From positions 62,001-126,000 of the forward strand of contig NZ_VOBG01000011.1 in the NCBI RefSeq assembly GCF_008369295.1: DNA of 64,000 bases. The letters are read 5' to 3'. Both the position numbers and the translations under genes were made by a program. Positions within the stretch are counted from its first letter, which is position 1. Every line of letters starts with the position of its first letter. Origin of the DNA: Pseudomonas sp. ANT_H4 (GTDB lineage: Bacteria > Pseudomonadota > Gammaproteobacteria > Pseudomonadales > Pseudomonadaceae). Of this stretch, positions 36,138-45,165 are shown piece after piece. A model generated the notes under the pieces. That model ran no database searches, was not told the origin of the DNA, and saw nothing but the letters and a program-made list of their open reading frames with translations.

Positions 36138-36698
36138 ATGAAACGTTCACGTCTCCAACTGTTGATCACCGCACTTCTCTTCGGAGCGACAACTCCAGCC
36201 TTTGCGCAAACTCCTGGCAGTGAAACCAGCATTGGCCGACAGGCCCAAGCAACCCCTGCTACGCGTACCGTTTTCGTCAAGATGGATGACATTAGCTTCG
36301 GCCAGAAGTCGATCGATGTGAAGCCTGGCGAGACCGTCCGCTTCGTATTAAAGAACGAAGGGGCGCTGATGCACGAATTCAACATCGGCAAGGCCGAATC
36401 GCAGCTGAAACATCAACGCGAGATGGCGGCTCTATTCAAAGACGGCACGCTGACGCCGACGGGCAAGGCGAAGTCGATCGTCTGGCGGGAGCACTTCACT
36501 GCCCCTAGCGATTCCGATCCTCCGGGATATCCGGAGGTCATTGAGGCAAAACATGACGATCCTAACGCCATCCTCGTTGAGCCTGGGACGACGAAGGAAT
36601 TCGTCTGGACATTCGCCGATGCGTCCAACCTGAACTTTGCCTGCACCCTTCCGGGACATTATCAGGCAGGGATGGTGGGAACGTTCGTAATGCGTTGA
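36138..36698 (+). CDS. Cupredoxin-domain copper protein
   Basis: A 186-residue periplasmic protein with a signal peptide (to about residue 24) and a plastocyanin-like domain. Type 1 copper ligands are visible as H79 (MHEFN), C169 (FACTLP), H174 (GHYQ) and M179. It resembles the copper-induced cupredoxin encoded near copRS in P. aeruginosa (PA2807-type). It likely binds or carries copper in the periplasm. Confidence 0.85.
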   Translation: MKRSRLQLLITALLFGATTPAFAQTPGSETSIGRQAQATPATRTVFVKMDDISFGQKSIDVKPGETVRFVLKNEGALMHEFNIGKAESQLKHQREMAALFKDGTLTPTGKAKSIVWREHFTAPSDSDPPGYPEVIEAKHDDPNAILVEPGTTKEFVWTFADASNLNFACTLPGHYQAGMVGTFVMR

Positions 36699-36743
36699 AT
36701 CGACGACCAGATGCCCCGGCGTTGTGTGCCGGGCTGCACCTGA

Positions 36744-37457
36744 TCTAGCCGCAGCCCAATCCCGGTTCTAACGGACGCAGATCGTGAAGCCGCGTTTCCG
36801 CCCTTGCCGGGCCACAAGGTGCACGACAGTGCCATCAACAACTTTTTCCTGCTCGACCAGCTCGAATACCAGGATGCCGATGAAGGCAGCACACTAGCCT
36901 GGGATGCGATCGGTTGGATCGGCGGAGACATCAATCGTCTCTGGCTTCGCTCCGAGGGCGAACGCACCAATGGCGTCACCGAAGATGCTGAGCTGGAGGC
37001 CTTGTACGGGCACTCGATCGGTCCTTGGTGGGATGTCGTCGCGGGTGTCCGCCAGGACTTCAAACCGGAGTCGCCGCAGACTTGGGCCGCCTTCGGCATT
37101 CAGGGCTTGGCCCTCTACAACTTCGAAGCTGAAGCAACCGCTTTCATCGGCGAAAACGGCCAGACCGCCGCTCGATTAGAAGGCGAATACGACATTCTGC
37201 TCACCAATCGCCTGATCTTGCAGCCGACAGCCGAAGTGAATTTCTACGGCAAAAACGATCCTCAGCGTGGGATTGGCTCTGGTTTGGCCAATACCGAAGT
37301 GGGCTTGCGACTGCGCTACGAGATTGTTCGTGAATTTGCTCCCTATATCGGAGTCACCTGGAGTCGCTCCTATGGCAACACCGCCGATTTTGCCGGCGAC
37401 GAAGGGGAAGATACCAACGAGGCTCGATTTGTAGCCGGTATTCGCATGTGGTTCTAA
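36744..37457 (+). pseudogene. copB: Copper resistance protein CopB lacking its N-terminus
   Basis: The frame is open from a stop at 36741 and reads into the CopB barrel: [47 protein letters not shown], and ends [10 protein letters not shown]. About 220 residues of the outer-membrane domain remain, but signal peptide and Met-rich N-terminal region are missing, and no start with a leader exists (first internal ATG 36804). The usual partner copA is also absent. A deletion between the cupredoxin gene and copB is likely. Confidence 0.8.
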
Positions 37458-37466
37458 GGGGCGGAC

Positions 37467-38300
37467 ATGAAAAGAACAATTAAGACCTTAGTGGCGGCGG
37501 GCGTCGTCGGAAGCACTGCGGTTGTTGCCGGTGCCTATTTTGGCCTGGTCAATGTTGGTGCCGATGATCCCCACTTCCCAGCTGTGTATGCATTCCTGTC
37601 GATGGCCCGTGATCGTTCTATTGAGGTGCGCTCCCAGGACATTCAGGTTCCCAACCTCAATGGCGAGGCCATGATCCGTGCCGGGGCAGGCAACTACAAC
37701 TCCATGTGTATTGGCTGCCACTTGGCCCCAGGTGTCGCCCAGACCGAACTAAGCCAAGCTCTCTATCCAGCTCCGCCGAACCTGGCCAAGGTCGGTGTCG
37801 ATGCTAATCCGGCTGCAACCTTCTGGGTGATCAAGCATGGCATCAAAGCCACGGGCATGCCTGCTTGGGGCAAGAGCATGGGCGATCAGTACATCTGGGG
37901 CATGGTGGCATTCTTAAACGAACTGCCAAAACTTAATGCTGAACAGTATCGAGCCCTGGTTGCATCAAGCGGCGGTCACGAGCATGGGGGCGGCGAAACC
38001 CAGATGCACAACCATGAGGGGCAGCATGAAAGCGCCAGCGTCGATCACCATGCTTCGGACAGTTCAGCAGTAAATGCCAATGCCGACCATCACGGCGATG
38101 CTGCAGGCGGTGCGGATCATCACTCCTCGAATACCGCTGAGCCTGCAAACGGTGCAGATCACCATGCTGCAGATAGCTCAAAGGCGAAAAGCGGTGCCGG
38201 TCATCATGACACCGGGCATGCCCATGAGGAAAAGGCCCCGGTAGCTGCCCCCAAAACTCACACCCCTGCCGATGGCAAAGAGCACGTACATGAAAGTTAA
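37467..38300 (+). CDS. c-type cytochrome with His-rich C-terminal tail
   Basis: A 277-residue exported protein. A hydrophobic N-terminal anchor is followed by one cytochrome c domain with heme motif C81-I-G-C84-H85 and a Met ligand in ATGMPAWG (about 129-136). After about residue 170 comes a low-complexity tail with repeated His pairs (VDHH, ADHH, ADHH, ADHH, GHH, HAH), suited to metal binding. Such a cytochrome follows copB in several copper loci. Redox assistance in copper detoxification is inference. Its end overlaps the DUF411 gene. Confidence 0.82.
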   Translation: MKRTIKTLVAAGVVGSTAVVAGAYFGLVNVGADDPHFPAVYAFLSMARDRSIEVRSQDIQVPNLNGEAMIRAGAGNYNSMCIGCHLAPGVAQTELSQALYPAPPNLAKVGVDANPAATFWVIKHGIKATGMPAWGKSMGDQYIWGMVAFLNELPKLNAEQYRALVASSGGHEHGGGETQMHNHEGQHESASVDHHASDSSAVNANADHHGDAAGGADHHSSNTAEPANGADHHAADSSKAKSGAGHHDTGHAHEEKAPVAAPKTHTPADGKEHVHES

Positions 38301-38745
38301 AAGCAAAGGGGCGCGCCTGGCGGTGCTGGCCGCCTTGTTCGTAGCGTCGACCGCTCAAGCAGCGGATGCCCTGACAATCGATGTGCACCGTGATGCCAAC
38401 TGCGGATGCTGCAAAAAATGGATCTCGCACCTCGAAGCGAACGGCTTCCAGGTTATCGATCATGTTGAGCACGACATGACCTCGGTTAAGCAGCGACTGG
38501 GCGTTGCTCCGCGGCTGGCTTCATGCCATACCGCAGTGATCGATGGTAAGTTCGTAGAGGGCCACGTGCCTGCTGCCCAGGTCATCGAGCTTTCCAAGCG
38601 AAATGATCTGGTCGGCATAGCCGTTCCTGGAATGCCGGCGGGCTCGCCTGGAATGGAGGCAGGTGGCACCCAGCACGCCTATCAAGTGACCGGATTGACC
38701 AAGGCCGGTACCGACCAAGTCATTGCCGACTACCCCACCAAGTAG
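38290..38745 (+). CDS. copG: DUF411 copper protein (CopG-like)
   Basis: A 151-residue periplasmic protein with a signal peptide (about 1-24, QAAD) and a thioredoxin-like DUF411 domain carrying CGCC (C38, C40, C41). CopG proteins are thought to cycle copper between Cu(I) and Cu(II). I use the ATG at 38290; an upstream ATG at 38272 would add six residues. It overlaps the cytochrome gene by 11 bases, so the two are coupled. Confidence 0.85.
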   Translation: MKVKSKGARLAVLAALFVASTAQAADALTIDVHRDANCGCCKKWISHLEANGFQVIDHVEHDMTSVKQRLGVAPRLASCHTAVIDGKFVEGHVPAAQVIELSKRNDLVGIAVPGMPAGSPGMEAGGTQHAYQVTGLTKAGTDQVIADYPTK

Positions 38746-38760
38746 CATCTCTGCTAGATG

Positions 38761-38799
38761 CCGAGCGCTCGACTTTCCCTCTCAAGGTCGGGCGCTCGG
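38761..38799 (+). terminator. Long hairpin after the cytochrome/CopG operon
   Basis: A 13-bp stem (CCGAGCGCTCGAC with GTCGGGCGCTCGG, one mismatch) with a short loop, 15 bp after the copG stop. There is no T-run, so it may be a weak terminator or an mRNA-stabilising hairpin. Confidence 0.5.
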
Positions 38800-38873
38800 A
38801 ATCCTGGCAACGCGCTCCGTAAACACCCATTTTCTCCAAAAGAAGCCAGCTGCCTGCCGAGGCTGATGGCCGC

Positions 38874-38932
38874 TTTATGGACAATTATGTTCGCGTTTAT
38901 AATTTATGCTGCCAAGCATAATTGTCTATAAA
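38874..38932. repeat. Long inverted repeat, possible recombination site
   Basis: Arms TTTATGGACAATTATG (38874-38889) and CATAATTGTCTATAAA (38917-38932) match at 15 of 16 positions around a 27-bp AT-rich spacer, which holds a third related stretch TTTATAATTTATG. The layout resembles a resolvase or tyrosine-recombinase binding site, but no recombinase gene is adjacent. Confidence 0.4.
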
Positions 38933-39061
38933 CCTAAGCATCCTCTTTCCTCTTCAGGCCCTGGATGGTTAGAAATAGGCTGTTGTAGAGCCGGATGGCT
39001 CATCGTCTTCCTTGGTACGAAAAAAAGGCGAGCGCCGGTGGAGGCCGCTCGCCGACGTAGC

Positions 39062-40188
39062 TTAAAGCACTGCGAGCGGGTGTTCGACGATGAGGCGAAC
39101 CTCATCCAGATCCGACTCGAAATCGGTTGCGCCGATAGTCGCTTGGCGCATGCGGAAGGACACGTCCTTCAGTGTTCCTGCTTGAACAACCTAATTGGCT
39201 TCGATGTCGCTCTCCCAACGCTTTTGATTGGTCAGCGGATTGCCGTCCTCGTCGCGACGCATGTAAACCTCGTTGGCGTTGGTGTAGTCCGTATCCTGCC
39301 CGTCCAGGTCGTAGCGCACCTGCCAGGACTTCTCCTTGGGCGAGTTGAAGTCGATGTACTGGATGGAGTTATCCAGGTAGATCGAGTGGACAGGCGCAGG
39401 TAGTCGAAGTCGTCACTCCCGTTGTTGCGCTGAATGCCGACCATCACGGTATGAGCACCGAACTGTACCCCGACCTTACCGCTCCAGATGTTGTTATCGA
39501 AGCTACCCAACTGTTGTTTCCCTTCATCGACGGCGTTGTAGTAGTTGAGTCCACCGATCAGGGCGACATCATCTGAGAGCAGCTAGCTCAACGTGGTGCC
39601 GGCGTAGTACTGATTCCAGGCACCTTGAGTCGGCTTGTATAGAGACTGATGCCGACGTTGTCGTTGACCGTATAGTCGCCGCCAAAATAAGCGATCCAGG
39701 GGGAGTCGACGGTGCCTGCGTAGAACGTAGTGAGGCCATCGCGCATGCTGCTGAAATTGGGCTCGCTCATTGAATGGAGGCGGCCACCCTGAAGGGCCAA
39801 GCCATCGATACTGGTGTTGGCCATAGTGATACCGCAAAAGCTTTCAGGCAGGAGCCGCCACTACCGGATTGCCCGTCGCCAGAGTCGAGTTCAGGCCCAG
39901 CATCGCAAAGGCGTCGCCCCCAAAGCCCACAGCGCCCACAGCGCCCTCGGTGAAGATAGACACAAATCCTCCTATGATCCCATGAGGCCATTCTTCCGAG
40001 TAGCCGTTGCCTGTGCGGCTCGCCTGCCCTTTGCGGAAATCGCGATTGAAGTAGATATTGCGGTTCAAAATGGTGAGGCCGCAGCCCTCGACGAAACCTT
40101 TTGGTTTCTCTTCAGTAGCCATTGTGACCTGTCCGGCACTGACGCTGAGAGCAATCAGTGATAGACCCAACAGGGCTTCACTACTCAT
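39062..40188 (-). pseudogene. OprD/OpdT-family porin, frameshifted
   Basis: Outer-membrane porin gene broken into at least three frames. The N-terminus (40188-39844) has a signal peptide and GFVEGCGLTILNRNIYFNRD; middle and C-terminal pieces (39837-39583, 39510-39232) match the intact-frame porin at 52838-54042 almost block for block (SMRDG, GSFDNNIWSGK, and TDFESDLDEVRLIVEHPL at the end). At least two shifts and one stop prevent expression. It forms a pair with the DUF2790 gene upstream. Confidence 0.85.
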
Positions 40189-40319
40189 GTAGCGCTCCTA
40201 TGTTTTCTGGCAGTGTGATCTCTGTCAAGTTTCTTGTAGTAATTGCCATAGTGCGCAGGGCATCGTCCGTGTGCTCACACCATATTCACACACGCCAAAT
40301 AACGGCAGAGCGACTTTAA

Positions 40320-40335
40320 GTTACTTTTCAGTCAG
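40320..40335. promoter_or_regulatory. CopR-box-like site before the porin pseudogene
   Basis: On the minus strand CTGACTGAAAAGTAAC, one base off in each half from CTGACA-n5-GTAAT. It lies 132 bp upstream of the porin pseudogene start, in the gap after the DUF2790 gene, so the porin may once have had its own copper-responsive promoter. Confidence 0.5.
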
Positions 40336-40359
40336 CGTTCTGTAAGTTCAATCTGCAGT

Positions 40360-40698
40360 TCAGTTTTGATTCCGACAAGCTGTCCCCATTTCGCGATACT
40401 CAAGAATCTGCAGATTGCCGTTGGAGTCCTCATAGGTCATTTGAACCGGCATAACCTCGCAGCTGGAACCGGTAGAGGTTATATGCACGAGCTTGGCGAT
40501 GTCCAGCTTCATGCCGTACCGATAGTGGGTTACCTCGGGCGGGTTCTTGCCGCGGGATACAGCGTACTCCTGCATCGCCTTTTCGTTGTCCTGAATCATG
40601 CGACCATAGACACGGTCGCCGCCGCCTTCGGCCATTACCAAGGACGAGGCGGAAATAACCGAAACTGCCAGTACTGCTTTTAAGATACTCACGTTCAA
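40360..40698 (-). CDS. DUF2790 periplasmic protein
   Basis: A 112-residue exported protein: signal peptide to about residue 23 (VMAEGGGD), then RVYGRMIQDNE, KNPPEVTHYRYGMKLDIAKLV and a C-terminal CRNQN. Two cysteines in the mature part could form a disulfide. DUF2790 proteins are small copper-induced periplasmic proteins of pseudomonads with unknown activity. It lies upstream of the porin pseudogene on the same strand and has a paralogue at 45166-45501. Confidence 0.85.
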   Translation of the reverse strand: MNVSILKAVLAVSVISASSLVMAEGGGDRVYGRMIQDNEKAMQEYAVSRGKNPPEVTHYRYGMKLDIAKLVHITSTGSSCEVMPVQMTYEDSNGNLQILEYREMGTACRNQN

Positions 40699-40758
40699 CT
40701 CCTCCGCTCACGTGGTAAAAGTATAAACGTGCGAACCTGTCATTAAGATGAAGCGAAA

Positions 40759-40774
40759 ATTACATCTTCGTAAT
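40759..40774. promoter_or_regulatory. CopR-box-like site before the DUF2790 gene
   Basis: ATTACATCTTCGTAAT, a symmetric ATTAC-n6-GTAAT version of the CTGACA-n5-GTAAT pattern, 61 bp upstream of the DUF2790 start. The GTAAT half is perfect on both strands; the CTGACA half is degenerate. Confidence 0.5.
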
Positions 40775-40882
40775 TGCAGGGTGTAAGAAGCTTTTCTTAA
40801 TAGCTGTAGATAAGAATCAAGTGCCGAAATGACTGGGCAACCCGTGCTCATCGCCAAGTTACCCGGGTTCCTGGCAGCCCAG

Positions 40883-41210
40883 TTACCTTTCTGTGCCGGA
40901 CGCTGATTTCCTCCCTTTGCGTCGCATCAACCAATAGGCCGCCGGCAACACCAGCATCGACAACAGTGGAGCGGTGATCACCCCTCCCACCATCGGTCAT
41001 CGGTGCAGCGATCCGCTTCATCACTTTGGAACCCGCACCGCTGCCCCAGAGAATCGGCTGCAGGCCGGCAATGATCACCACTGTCATGGCCTTGGGTCGA
41101 ACACGCTGCACGGCGCCTTCACGAATCGCGGCGACCAGGCCGCGCTCAGTACTGTCGCCAGTATCTTCATGTTCGGACCAGGCGCTCTTCAGGTATGGGG
41201 CTGGTGAGGG
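40883..41210 (-). pseudogene. CusA/CzcA RND pump, C-terminal remnant with 7-bp duplication
   Basis: Remnant of a metal RND efflux pump: [34 protein letters not shown], then, after a frameshift, [19 protein letters not shown] and a basic end. The shift is due to a tandem duplication of CATCGGT (40991-40997 and 40998-41004). Only about the last 110 of over 1000 residues remain. It is joined upstream to an outer-membrane-factor fragment, so the pump operon has been internally deleted. Confidence 0.75.
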
Positions 41211-41420
41211 CTAAGATCGGCTGAATCTTACCGCTGCGTTCCACCTGGGCAATCAGCGCCGCCGGCAACCCGATCTCCAGTTTGGCCGCCTGGACGGTCA
41301 GCGAAGGGGCATTATCTTCGGCCAACCATAAGGCTTCATTGAGTGTCAGGGGCGGTCGTTGGGCAATGCCTGCACGGTCACCGCCAGGGCAGCCACGACG
41401 GGCCAGCCTGTGCAATAGCG
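41211..41420 (-). pseudogene. CusC/CzcC outer-membrane factor, N-terminal remnant
   Basis: A short stretch with PLTLNEALWLAEDNAPSL, the typical first helix of TolC/CusC-type outer-membrane factors, and an Ala-rich leader (VVAALAVTVQALP) in another frame just upstream, so a frameshift lies between. It ends about 45 residues later at the join with the CusA remnant. Confidence 0.65.
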
Positions 41421-41527
41421 TTTGGGTGTATGTTCACGATTGCTGCGATGATCCACTGCGCAGCGCTCTAGCGCATGCAGGCAAGCCATCCAGACGGTGC
41501 GGGATGAAACTCAGTGTGGAACAGGAA

Positions 41528-41800
41528 TCAAACGCGCGGAGGTCGCCATACCCCGGAAAGGGCTTGAACGGGAAGGAAATCGCTGGAGAAGGAAACCGCA
41601 ATGGGGCTGGACTGCGTGACGGGAGGCTTCACGATCGACACTTGCAGCATGCTGGAGGTCTTGCACTCCTGACCGGGCTTGCAGGGCTCGCCATGATCGG
41701 AGGGGCTGCCCATCTCGTGGCAACAGTCCGGCTCCACATCCCCATCATCGCTATGCCGGCAGCTTTCATCGGGCAAGATTCTATCGATGCCTTGATGCCC
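41528..41800 (-). pseudogene. Cys/His-rich small metal-locus protein, N-terminus lost
   Basis: A frame with DCCHEMGSPSDHGEPC, CKTSSMLQVSIVKPP and the end SGVWRPPRV. This resembles the small Cys/His-rich exported proteins (CzcI-like) encoded just before cus/czc efflux genes. The usual signal peptide is missing, so the gene is probably truncated upstream near 41800. Confidence 0.45.
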
Positions 41801-41897
41801 GCCTCACCGCCTATGAGTAGCTTGTCGAAGCGCAGGCTATTGTCCTTCGCCGATATAATGTCTGGGAGAGGATTGCCGTCCAAGATGTTATCGATGG

Positions 41898-42311
41898 TTA
41901 CGAGTGTGAATGCGAAATTGGCAGGAGCATCTTTCTTTGCTGCTTGAGCCGCTGCAGTACTGAAAAGGACTTAGCACCAATGAAAGCCGGATTGATGAGA
42001 TCTTCATACCCAAAGCGTCCACCCAAGGCGACGTGGTACTTAATCTGATGGTAATCGACAACCACCCGGTGAGGGCCGTAGCTGGGTCTGCCCGGATCAT
42101 AGCAAACGATGATGTCATCGCACGCTTTCGGCCCATCCGTTTCGTAGGATACTTCAATCACATTGGTCTGATCGGGATCTCTAAGCGCCGACGCATAAAT
42201 CCAAAAAAAGCGAGCTTGGTAATCATGTCCATGCCAATTGGCTTCGACTGCGTTCTCCAAGGGAATCCCTCCTAGCGGTAAAAAGTCTGCGCATAGCCCC
42301 CGGGGCGTCAT
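41898..42311 (-). pseudogene. N-terminal fragment of a DUF4297/Cap4-like nuclease protein
   Basis: A 137-residue frame starting at an ATG. It has YQARFFWIYAS, VIEVSYETDGPKACDDIIVCY, then VVVDYHQIKYHV and LINPAFIGAKSFSVLQRLK. A DD...QxK arrangement of this kind occurs in the nuclease domain at the start of DUF4297 and Cap4-type anti-phage proteins. The similarity ends near 41960 and the large remainder is absent. I infer a relic of a defence gene; the family call is moderate. Confidence 0.45.
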
Positions 42312-42543
42312 TTTGAAAGTCTTATGGTACAGAGTTGTACGATGAGGTGCGGGGGCTTCTCAGGCAGGAGCCACCAGGTTGTCATTAACGCTACCACCAT
42401 GCAGCGCAGCAATACCGACCACCCCCCTAGGTAAAGGCCACGGCTCAGTCCGAGCCCCACCTCGCCAGCACCGTAAAGTCGCCACTTGGCAGTATTTGCT
42501 GTCGCCGTATGGCCGAAGCAGATCGTCCTTGGATATTAACTTG

Positions 42544-43467
42544 TCAGCGATAGTTGTCCTTGAGGGTGTTGTGTATCGCGGTCGCCGCAGTCGCCGCATG
42601 GGCGACTCCAACACTAATCTGATTGAGCGCATTGACTACATCGCCCGCCGCGTACAACCCCTGGACTGACGTCCGCTGGTCGGTGTCCACTAACAGCTCG
42701 CCATTGCTGTCAACATTTACGCCGACGCTTTTCGCCAACTCGGTCCGTGCGTTGCAGCCAAGCATCGGGTATAGGGTGTCGAAACTGAGTTCGCCACCGC
42801 TAGCCAAGCGTAGCGCCACACGATGCCCTTTGATCATGCGGATTTGCGCGATCGGATCCTCGATGAGCCGGATGCCTGCCTGTGCAATTCTGAGACGTTC
42901 TTCGTTGTCTAGTTCTCTGCCACCCGGTTGCACAAATAGTGTGAGCTGGCGGGTGTAGGTACGAAGAAATAGCGCATGTCTGAAGCCTTCCTTGGCGGAG
43001 GCGAGAAGCGCAACGTCCTGGTCGATGACATCGTATCCGTCGCAAATCGGACACCAACGCACATAGCCACCGAGAGTGGCCTCACGCAGGTCGGGTATCT
43101 CTGGGTGTTTATCAATAACGCCGGTGGCAAGAACCACAGTCGACGCCACAACGCGGTCATCATCGATATCGGCGATGAAGTCGTCTCCTTGCTTTGATAG
43201 CGCTTTCACGGTGGCTCGTCGGACATAAACATTGTAGCGCTCTGCCTGTTTGCGTAGCCGTGTCAACAACTCGGCGCCCGAAACACCCAGAGGAAAACCC
43301 GGATAGTTGTGGGTGATCGGGATCAGCCCTGCACGGCTCTGGCCGGCATCGACCAGTAGAACCTGTCGGCGATACCGCGCCAAATAGATAGCTGCTGTCA
43401 GCCCGGCAGGGCCTGCACCGACAATAAGGCAATCCAGCACATGACATTGAGCCCGCTTGCTTGTCAT
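42544..43467 (-). CDS. Thioredoxin-reductase-like FAD/NAD(P) oxidoreductase
   Basis: A 307-residue class II pyridine nucleotide-disulfide oxidoreductase. FAD motif [15 protein letters not shown] (about 17-31), a CPIC pair in [10 protein letters not shown] (about 138-147), and the C-terminal FAD segment [17 protein letters not shown] (about 268-284) are present, but the usual NAD(P) motif GxGxxA is not evident (LLASAKEGF), so cofactor use may differ. The substrate is unknown. It stands alone between decayed DNA and the DUF305 gene. Confidence 0.8.
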   Translation of the reverse strand: MTSKRAQCHVLDCLIVGAGPAGLTAAIYLARYRRQVLLVDAGQSRAGLIPITHNYPGFPLGVSGAELLTRLRKQAERYNVYVRRATVKALSKQGDDFIADIDDDRVVASTVVLATGVIDKHPEIPDLREATLGGYVRWCPICDGYDVIDQDVALLASAKEGFRHALFLRTYTRQLTLFVQPGGRELDNEERLRIAQAGIRLIEDPIAQIRMIKGHRVALRLASGGELSFDTLYPMLGCNARTELAKSVGVNVDSNGELLVDTDQRTSVQGLYAAGDVVNALNQISVGVAHAATAATAIHNTLKDNYR

Positions 43468-43842
43468 CTGGCTCTCCAGTTGTTGCCGATGCTGTCGGAC
43501 GCCAGCGTCATTAGCCAGTACCGGCCATCATGCAGTCATCGAAATTAGCCCGAAAAGAACGCTTTGGCCCACGTTCTGGACTCGGAATGTCTCTACCGCG
43601 CTCAAGCGATTGGGCTTCTCAAGGCGCAGTGACAGAGTCAGAGCATCGTCTCGGGCTCAGATCAGTGCCTCTGACCTTTGGCCTATCTCGAATGGTTCTG
43701 GAGATCTATAGACCAAGCGGAGCTTAGTTTTCGTCCACTACCAGTTCAAGGTGATATGCATCGGCAGCAAATTACCGTCCAAACCGGCGCGGCTATTTCT
43801 TTCAAGGATGCAGCGCACAGATCGACTTTGGCATCACCATAG
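43468..43842. other. Gene-free stretch upstream of the oxidoreductase
   Basis: About 375 bp without a supported gene. It should hold the promoter of the leftward oxidoreductase gene. Short rightward frames here have no family signature. Confidence 0.4.
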
Positions 43843-44232
43843 TCATGGTTTTTCATTCGCTTTAATCCACTGATCGAATTCAGCCATTTCCTTCTTCTGT
43901 GCGGCAATTATGTCCTTGGCCATACGGAGCATCTCCGGATTTTTCCCGTTCTTGAGTTCGGCCTGCGCCATCTCGACTGCCATTTGGTGGTGCATGCGCA
44001 TGTTGGCCGCGAAGTCATAATCCACATCACCGGTCATGGACATGCCGCCCAGTTGTTTCGTGATCTTCGTTTGATCCATCTGCTCGGAAGTCATCGGCAT
44101 CGTTTCACTTTTCGCGGGTTCTGCGGCATTGGTCCACGTCGGCGCTGCTACCATTACCGCGACAGCCATCGCTGCCGCCCTCATCGACAAAGTGAACCGA
44201 CCAGAACTGTTGTGCTTGATATGCTGTGACAT
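43843..44232 (-). CDS. DUF305 Met/His-rich periplasmic protein
   Basis: A 129-residue exported protein with a signal peptide (about residues 14-37, TNAAEP). The mature part has the DUF305 core: DFAANMRMHHQMAVEMAQ and MAKDIIAAQKKEMAEFDQW. The His-His and Met residues suit copper or silver binding. The start at 44232 is chosen because it opens the signal peptide; the longer frame from 44391 overlaps the next gene. It follows the four-helix-bundle gene and may be co-transcribed. Confidence 0.85.
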   Translation of the reverse strand: MSQHIKHNSSGRFTLSMRAAAMAVAVMVAAPTWTNAAEPAKSETMPMTSEQMDQTKITKQLGGMSMTGDVDYDFAANMRMHHQMAVEMAQAELKNGKNPEMLRMAKDIIAAQKKEMAEFDQWIKANEKP

Positions 44233-44327
44233 TGTGAATCTCCTGTTAGAGGCCGGAGGGTTGGCACATGCATACCATTGCCCCCGCGCACGGATATCGC
44301 TATTTCTGTACCTGCATGGGGGATCGA

Positions 44328-44717
44328 CTAACCTTGGGCACCAGCCATTTCGCGGCAGCTCTTTGCGCATTCGCGACAGGCCTTGACGCAATCTTCCATA
44401 TCACCGACCTGTTCGCAGCTCTTGGCACAGGCCTCGCAGATCTCGGCGCAAACCTCGCAAACGTGGTGGTGGAAGGTGGAACCACTCAACAAGAAATTGG
44501 CCGACGTCTGACAGATTTCGGCGCAGTTGATCATTAGGCGAAAATGTTCGGCCTCAAGGTGTTTACCCCCCACCTCAAGGCAACGGGTCATCGCTGTATT
44601 CAGACAGGTTTTTTGGCAGTGACTGCACGCCTCAACGCAAGGCAGCAGGTGTTGGTGAGTGACCATGCGAGGGGTCATCGGGGTGTCGCTCATAGCTATG
44701 TTCTCCATTGCATCCAA
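44328..44717 (-). CDS. Four-helix-bundle copper-binding protein (Csp-like)
   Basis: A 129-residue protein of the copper storage family, with cysteines placed along four helices (CVEACSHCQKTC, CAEIC, CEVCAEICEACAKSCE, CVKACRECAKSC). Csp proteins hold many Cu(I) ions in the core of the bundle. No signal peptide is evident, so it is probably cytosolic (Csp3-like). A perfect CopR-type box lies 220 bp upstream in its orientation. Start could be the ATG at 44717 or an internal one a few codons on. Confidence 0.85.
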   Translation of the reverse strand: MDAMENIAMSDTPMTPRMVTHQHLLPCVEACSHCQKTCLNTAMTRCLEVGGKHLEAEHFRLMINCAEICQTSANFLLSGSTFHHHVCEVCAEICEACAKSCEQVGDMEDCVKACRECAKSCREMAGAQG

Positions 44718-44936
44718 GGAAAGACAACGCTAGCAGTGGCACTGGGAGCAGCGGCATTCGACAATTTCCATTAAAAACAGCTGATCATTTTTGACTGATC
44801 GCGGATGAGGATATTGCAGACAAACGCCAAGCGTAATGCGCGCAAGATACTGTTTCATAGCATTCAAGTTAGCGCCTGCCCAATGGTTCATATTTCACCC
44901 TAGGCCACGCTCGGCGGACAGTCGATAGAAATTAAT

Positions 44937-44952
44937 ATTACATTTCTGTCAG
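44937..44952 (-). promoter_or_regulatory. CopR box before the four-helix-bundle gene
   Basis: On the minus strand CTGACAGAAATGTAAT, an exact match to CTGACA-n5-GTAAT. It is 220 bp upstream of the copper-storage protein gene and points toward it. Confidence 0.65.
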
Positions 44953-45076
44953 CTTCTAGTCGGTTAGCATTTCGTTTCGCATGGGTTTTAACACCATCCG
45001 AGCCTATTTAGCTGACGAGGCGTAAACCACAATAGGTGCACCGCTCGGAATGCCATTAACAGAGCAAAGATCATAC

Positions 45077-45092
45077 CTGACAGATTAGTAAT
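45077..45092 (+). promoter_or_regulatory. CopR box before the second DUF2790 gene
   Basis: CTGACAGATTAGTAAT, an exact match to CTGACA-n5-GTAAT, 74 bp upstream of the DUF2790 start codon. Confidence 0.7.
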
Positions 45093-45165
45093 GTTAGCGG
45101 CAGCCTTCTGACAGGTATCGCGGACTACTATTTGACTATAAATTAGTTAGAGCGCGGAGAAAATC

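Noticed and set aside
36713..36732. Hairpin after the cupredoxin gene as a terminator
   Set aside because: CCCGGC/GCCGGG-type stem is present but there is no T-run and the region is a deletion scar before copB.
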